From assembly GCF_910592395.1 (NCBI RefSeq), contig NC_088321.1, positions 13,890,001 through 13,950,000 of the forward strand: 60,000 nt of DNA. The letters run 5' to 3'. The notes under the pieces were generated by a model. That model was not told where the DNA came from. It saw only the letters and a list, made by a program, of their open reading frames with translations, and did no database searches. This document shows, piece by piece, positions 58,483 through 60,000 of the stretch (positions are counted from its first letter, which is position 1; the number at the start of each line of letters is the position of its first letter). A program made the translations under genes and the position numbers. This DNA is from Lineus longissimus. Taxonomy: Eukaryota; Nemertea; Pilidiophora; Heteronemertea; Lineidae.

Positions 58483-58800
58483 CCAGGGCCATTGTGCTCA
58501 CCTCTCATATTAAAGAGAAACTGTGACCTTGAAAAGTTGATCAAATCAAAAACATAACTGTGTGATATGTCATGTATCATTATTAGATGTAACTGATGAT
58601 AAAGCTTGGTGATGTTGTTCTGTAGCACTTTTTCTGCTCTTAGTTTTATACCGGACCTAAATTTGGTATCCCAAGTGTTAATGTACCAATTTTCAGGTCC
58701 ACAGTACCAGTAGGCTACGAAACGTGCCCTGCTAACAGACTATTATGACGATGACAGATGCTTCGGTATAAGATATACTCGCCTCCTCTGAGGTGAGCTT
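58483..58800 (-). mobile_element. internally deleted copy of the 25.7-kb TIR repeat
   Basis: On the minus strand it starts 'agctcacctcagaggaggcg' and ends 'ggtgagcacaatggccctgg', matching both ends of 25688-26790 but only ~315 bp long. The nuclear-receptor-like direct repeat is largely destroyed here. Confidence 0.8.
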
Positions 58801-59240
58801 ACATGTACACACAAATAAAATTGAGAAAATAGACTACATATGAAATTCGAACTTGACTATCAGCCCGACAATGAATATATAATTTGAACACATGAACAAC
58901 AATACTTTTATCAAAAATATATAAAAGCCAAGTACCGGTAGACAGAACAGAAGTACTACCGGTGCAACAGTCACCACTTCACTAACAAGTCTACCGGTAC
59001 TGATAAAATTTGAACTCTACTACCCGTAAATGAATAAGATGATGTATACAGAAATTCAGTGATGTCAAAAATATCACAATTTCGAAATTTGGTTGGAATT
59101 TCAATGGTATAAAGGCTATCATATACAGACCTGGAAAAAAGTTTCTTGGCCAGATGACTGACTGAAGTCATCAGGTCAGAAATACAAGTTTAAATTTTGA
59201 GTCCACCAACTAAGTACTCTCATATTAAAGAAAGAAAGAA
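58801..59240. other. non-coding stretch
   Basis: 'taccggtagac' near 58934 and 'gtctaccggta' near 58988 form a small inverted pair. AATAAA at about 58814 is a possible, distant 3' end signal for the integrase gene. Confidence 0.4.
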
Positions 59241-59298
59241 ACCTTACTTTGCATGGATAAAGTGATCCCTAGGCAGCAGTAGCTCTGCAAAGTAAGGT
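59241..59298. repeat. 13-bp-arm inverted repeat
   Basis: 'accttactttgca' and 'tgcaaagtaaggt' flank 32 bp. Confidence 0.8.
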
Positions 59299-59415
59299 AT
59301 CTAACTGAACATGTTGAATTATTGAATTGATAATTATTTGAGGACTCAAAACTAAAACAGGTGGCCAAAAAGCTTATTTACAGTACTGTTTCACAACAGG
59401 AGCTCTTAGGATTAT

Positions 59416-59735
59416 ACTACATCCCAAAATTATCTGTCGCAAACGTTTCGGCTTCTGCTGTCAAAACTACTTGGCCAAGTAACTTTCAGTAAAAATTCCC
59501 ATCCCGGCAGCAATTTTGTGTACATTCAATGCATACAAACTGGCTCAACGGAGTGGGAATTTTTACTGAAAGTTACTGAGACAGATCTGTGAATACTTTA
59601 TCTACGCTGCTGAAACTCAGCATCATAATTGGCCAGGTTTTATAGGTGAATAAAATTCAAACTTCAATGAAATTGGCCTAGTAGTTTTGACAGCAGAGGC
59701 CAAAACTTTTGCGACAGATAATTTTGGGATGTAGT
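59416..59735. mobile_element. 320-bp foldback/MITE with ~65-bp inverted ends
   Basis: The left end 'actacatcccaaaattatct' and on is repeated inverted at the right end, with about six mismatches over 65 bp. A second, inner inverted pair (agtaactttcagtaaaaatt with its complement near 59550-59573) lies inside. Flanks are AT-rich and no target duplication is certain. Confidence 0.8.
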
Positions 59736-60000
59736 CTAGTCATTGAATAGTTACAGGTTCTTCATGGTATTTTTGAAATTATGATATTTTTTTCAAGATA
59801 TTTTGTCCACATCACTAAACCCTGGTAGTTAATCTTGAATAAAAGTGTCAGACACAAAGCTCAAGTCAAAGAGCTGAGCCATGTCTTCATAATTCCTGAC
59901 AGTTAGGTCAGTGGCCCTTGGAATTGGCAGCTTGAGGATATTTGCACATGTTGAAGATGTGCACAGCATTGAATTAGAATTGACAAACACAATCGATGGT

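Noticed and set aside
1-60000. CRISPR array, operons or phage-type modules.
   Set aside because: The tandem repeats present are minisatellites or segmental duplicates without unique spacers, and gene structure is eukaryotic throughout.

Overview
This is a window of animal nuclear DNA. It is AT-rich, with spliced genes carrying GT-AG introns, LINE, Helitron and MITE-type repeats, and vertebrate/invertebrate-type signalling domains (DED, ZU5, MACPF, rhodopsin-class GPCR). There are no bacterial features such as operons, Shine-Dalgarno sites or CRISPR. The mix of an allatostatin-A/galanin-like receptor, an MPEG1-like MACPF fragment, a novel death-effector-domain architecture and heavy MITE load fits a marine invertebrate (lophotrochozoan or amphioxus-like). 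That placement is inference.

Layout. 1-10.1 kb is non-coding with many small local duplications. 10.1-10.4 kb (minus) is an exon-sized remnant of a MACPF/MPEG1-like gene. 11.9-15.0 kb (minus) is a decayed LINE, itself hit by a 5'-truncated second LINE. 15-24.9 kb is mostly non-coding, with a MITE (20.6 kb) and a complete 862-bp Helitron-like element (21.6-22.5 kb). 25-27.6 kb is a diverged ~230-bp tandem array holding a TIR-bearing repeat whose sub-repeats each carry an AGGTCA direct repeat. 29.65-30.7 kb is an intronless peptide GPCR with IRY in place of DRY. 33-39.2 kb is a repeat-rich zone: a 922-bp TIR element with a clean 9-bp target duplication (and an empty-site paralogue nearby), an unrecognised 393-codon ORF, and a pair of minisatellites in inverted orientation.

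The main find is at 40.6-53.2 kb on the minus strand. Fifteen exons join with no phase error into an 810-residue protein ordered DED - linker - ZU5 - UPA-like - acidic linker - DED - DED - DED. The three C-terminal DEDs come from ~1.44-kb genomic tandem duplications. Its introns host a head-to-tail Helitron dimer and a same-strand RNase H ORF. The domains suggest a signalling scaffold in cell death or innate immunity, something like a PIDD/UNC5-type ZU5-UPA protein that recruits through DEDs rather than a death domain.

53.9-60 kb holds a 184-bp palindrome next to a MADF-like fragment, a 3 x 82-bp tandem repeat, an intact five-exon DDE-integrase-domain gene (496 residues, plus strand), a second copy of the 25.7-kb TIR repeat, and further hairpin/MITE sequences.
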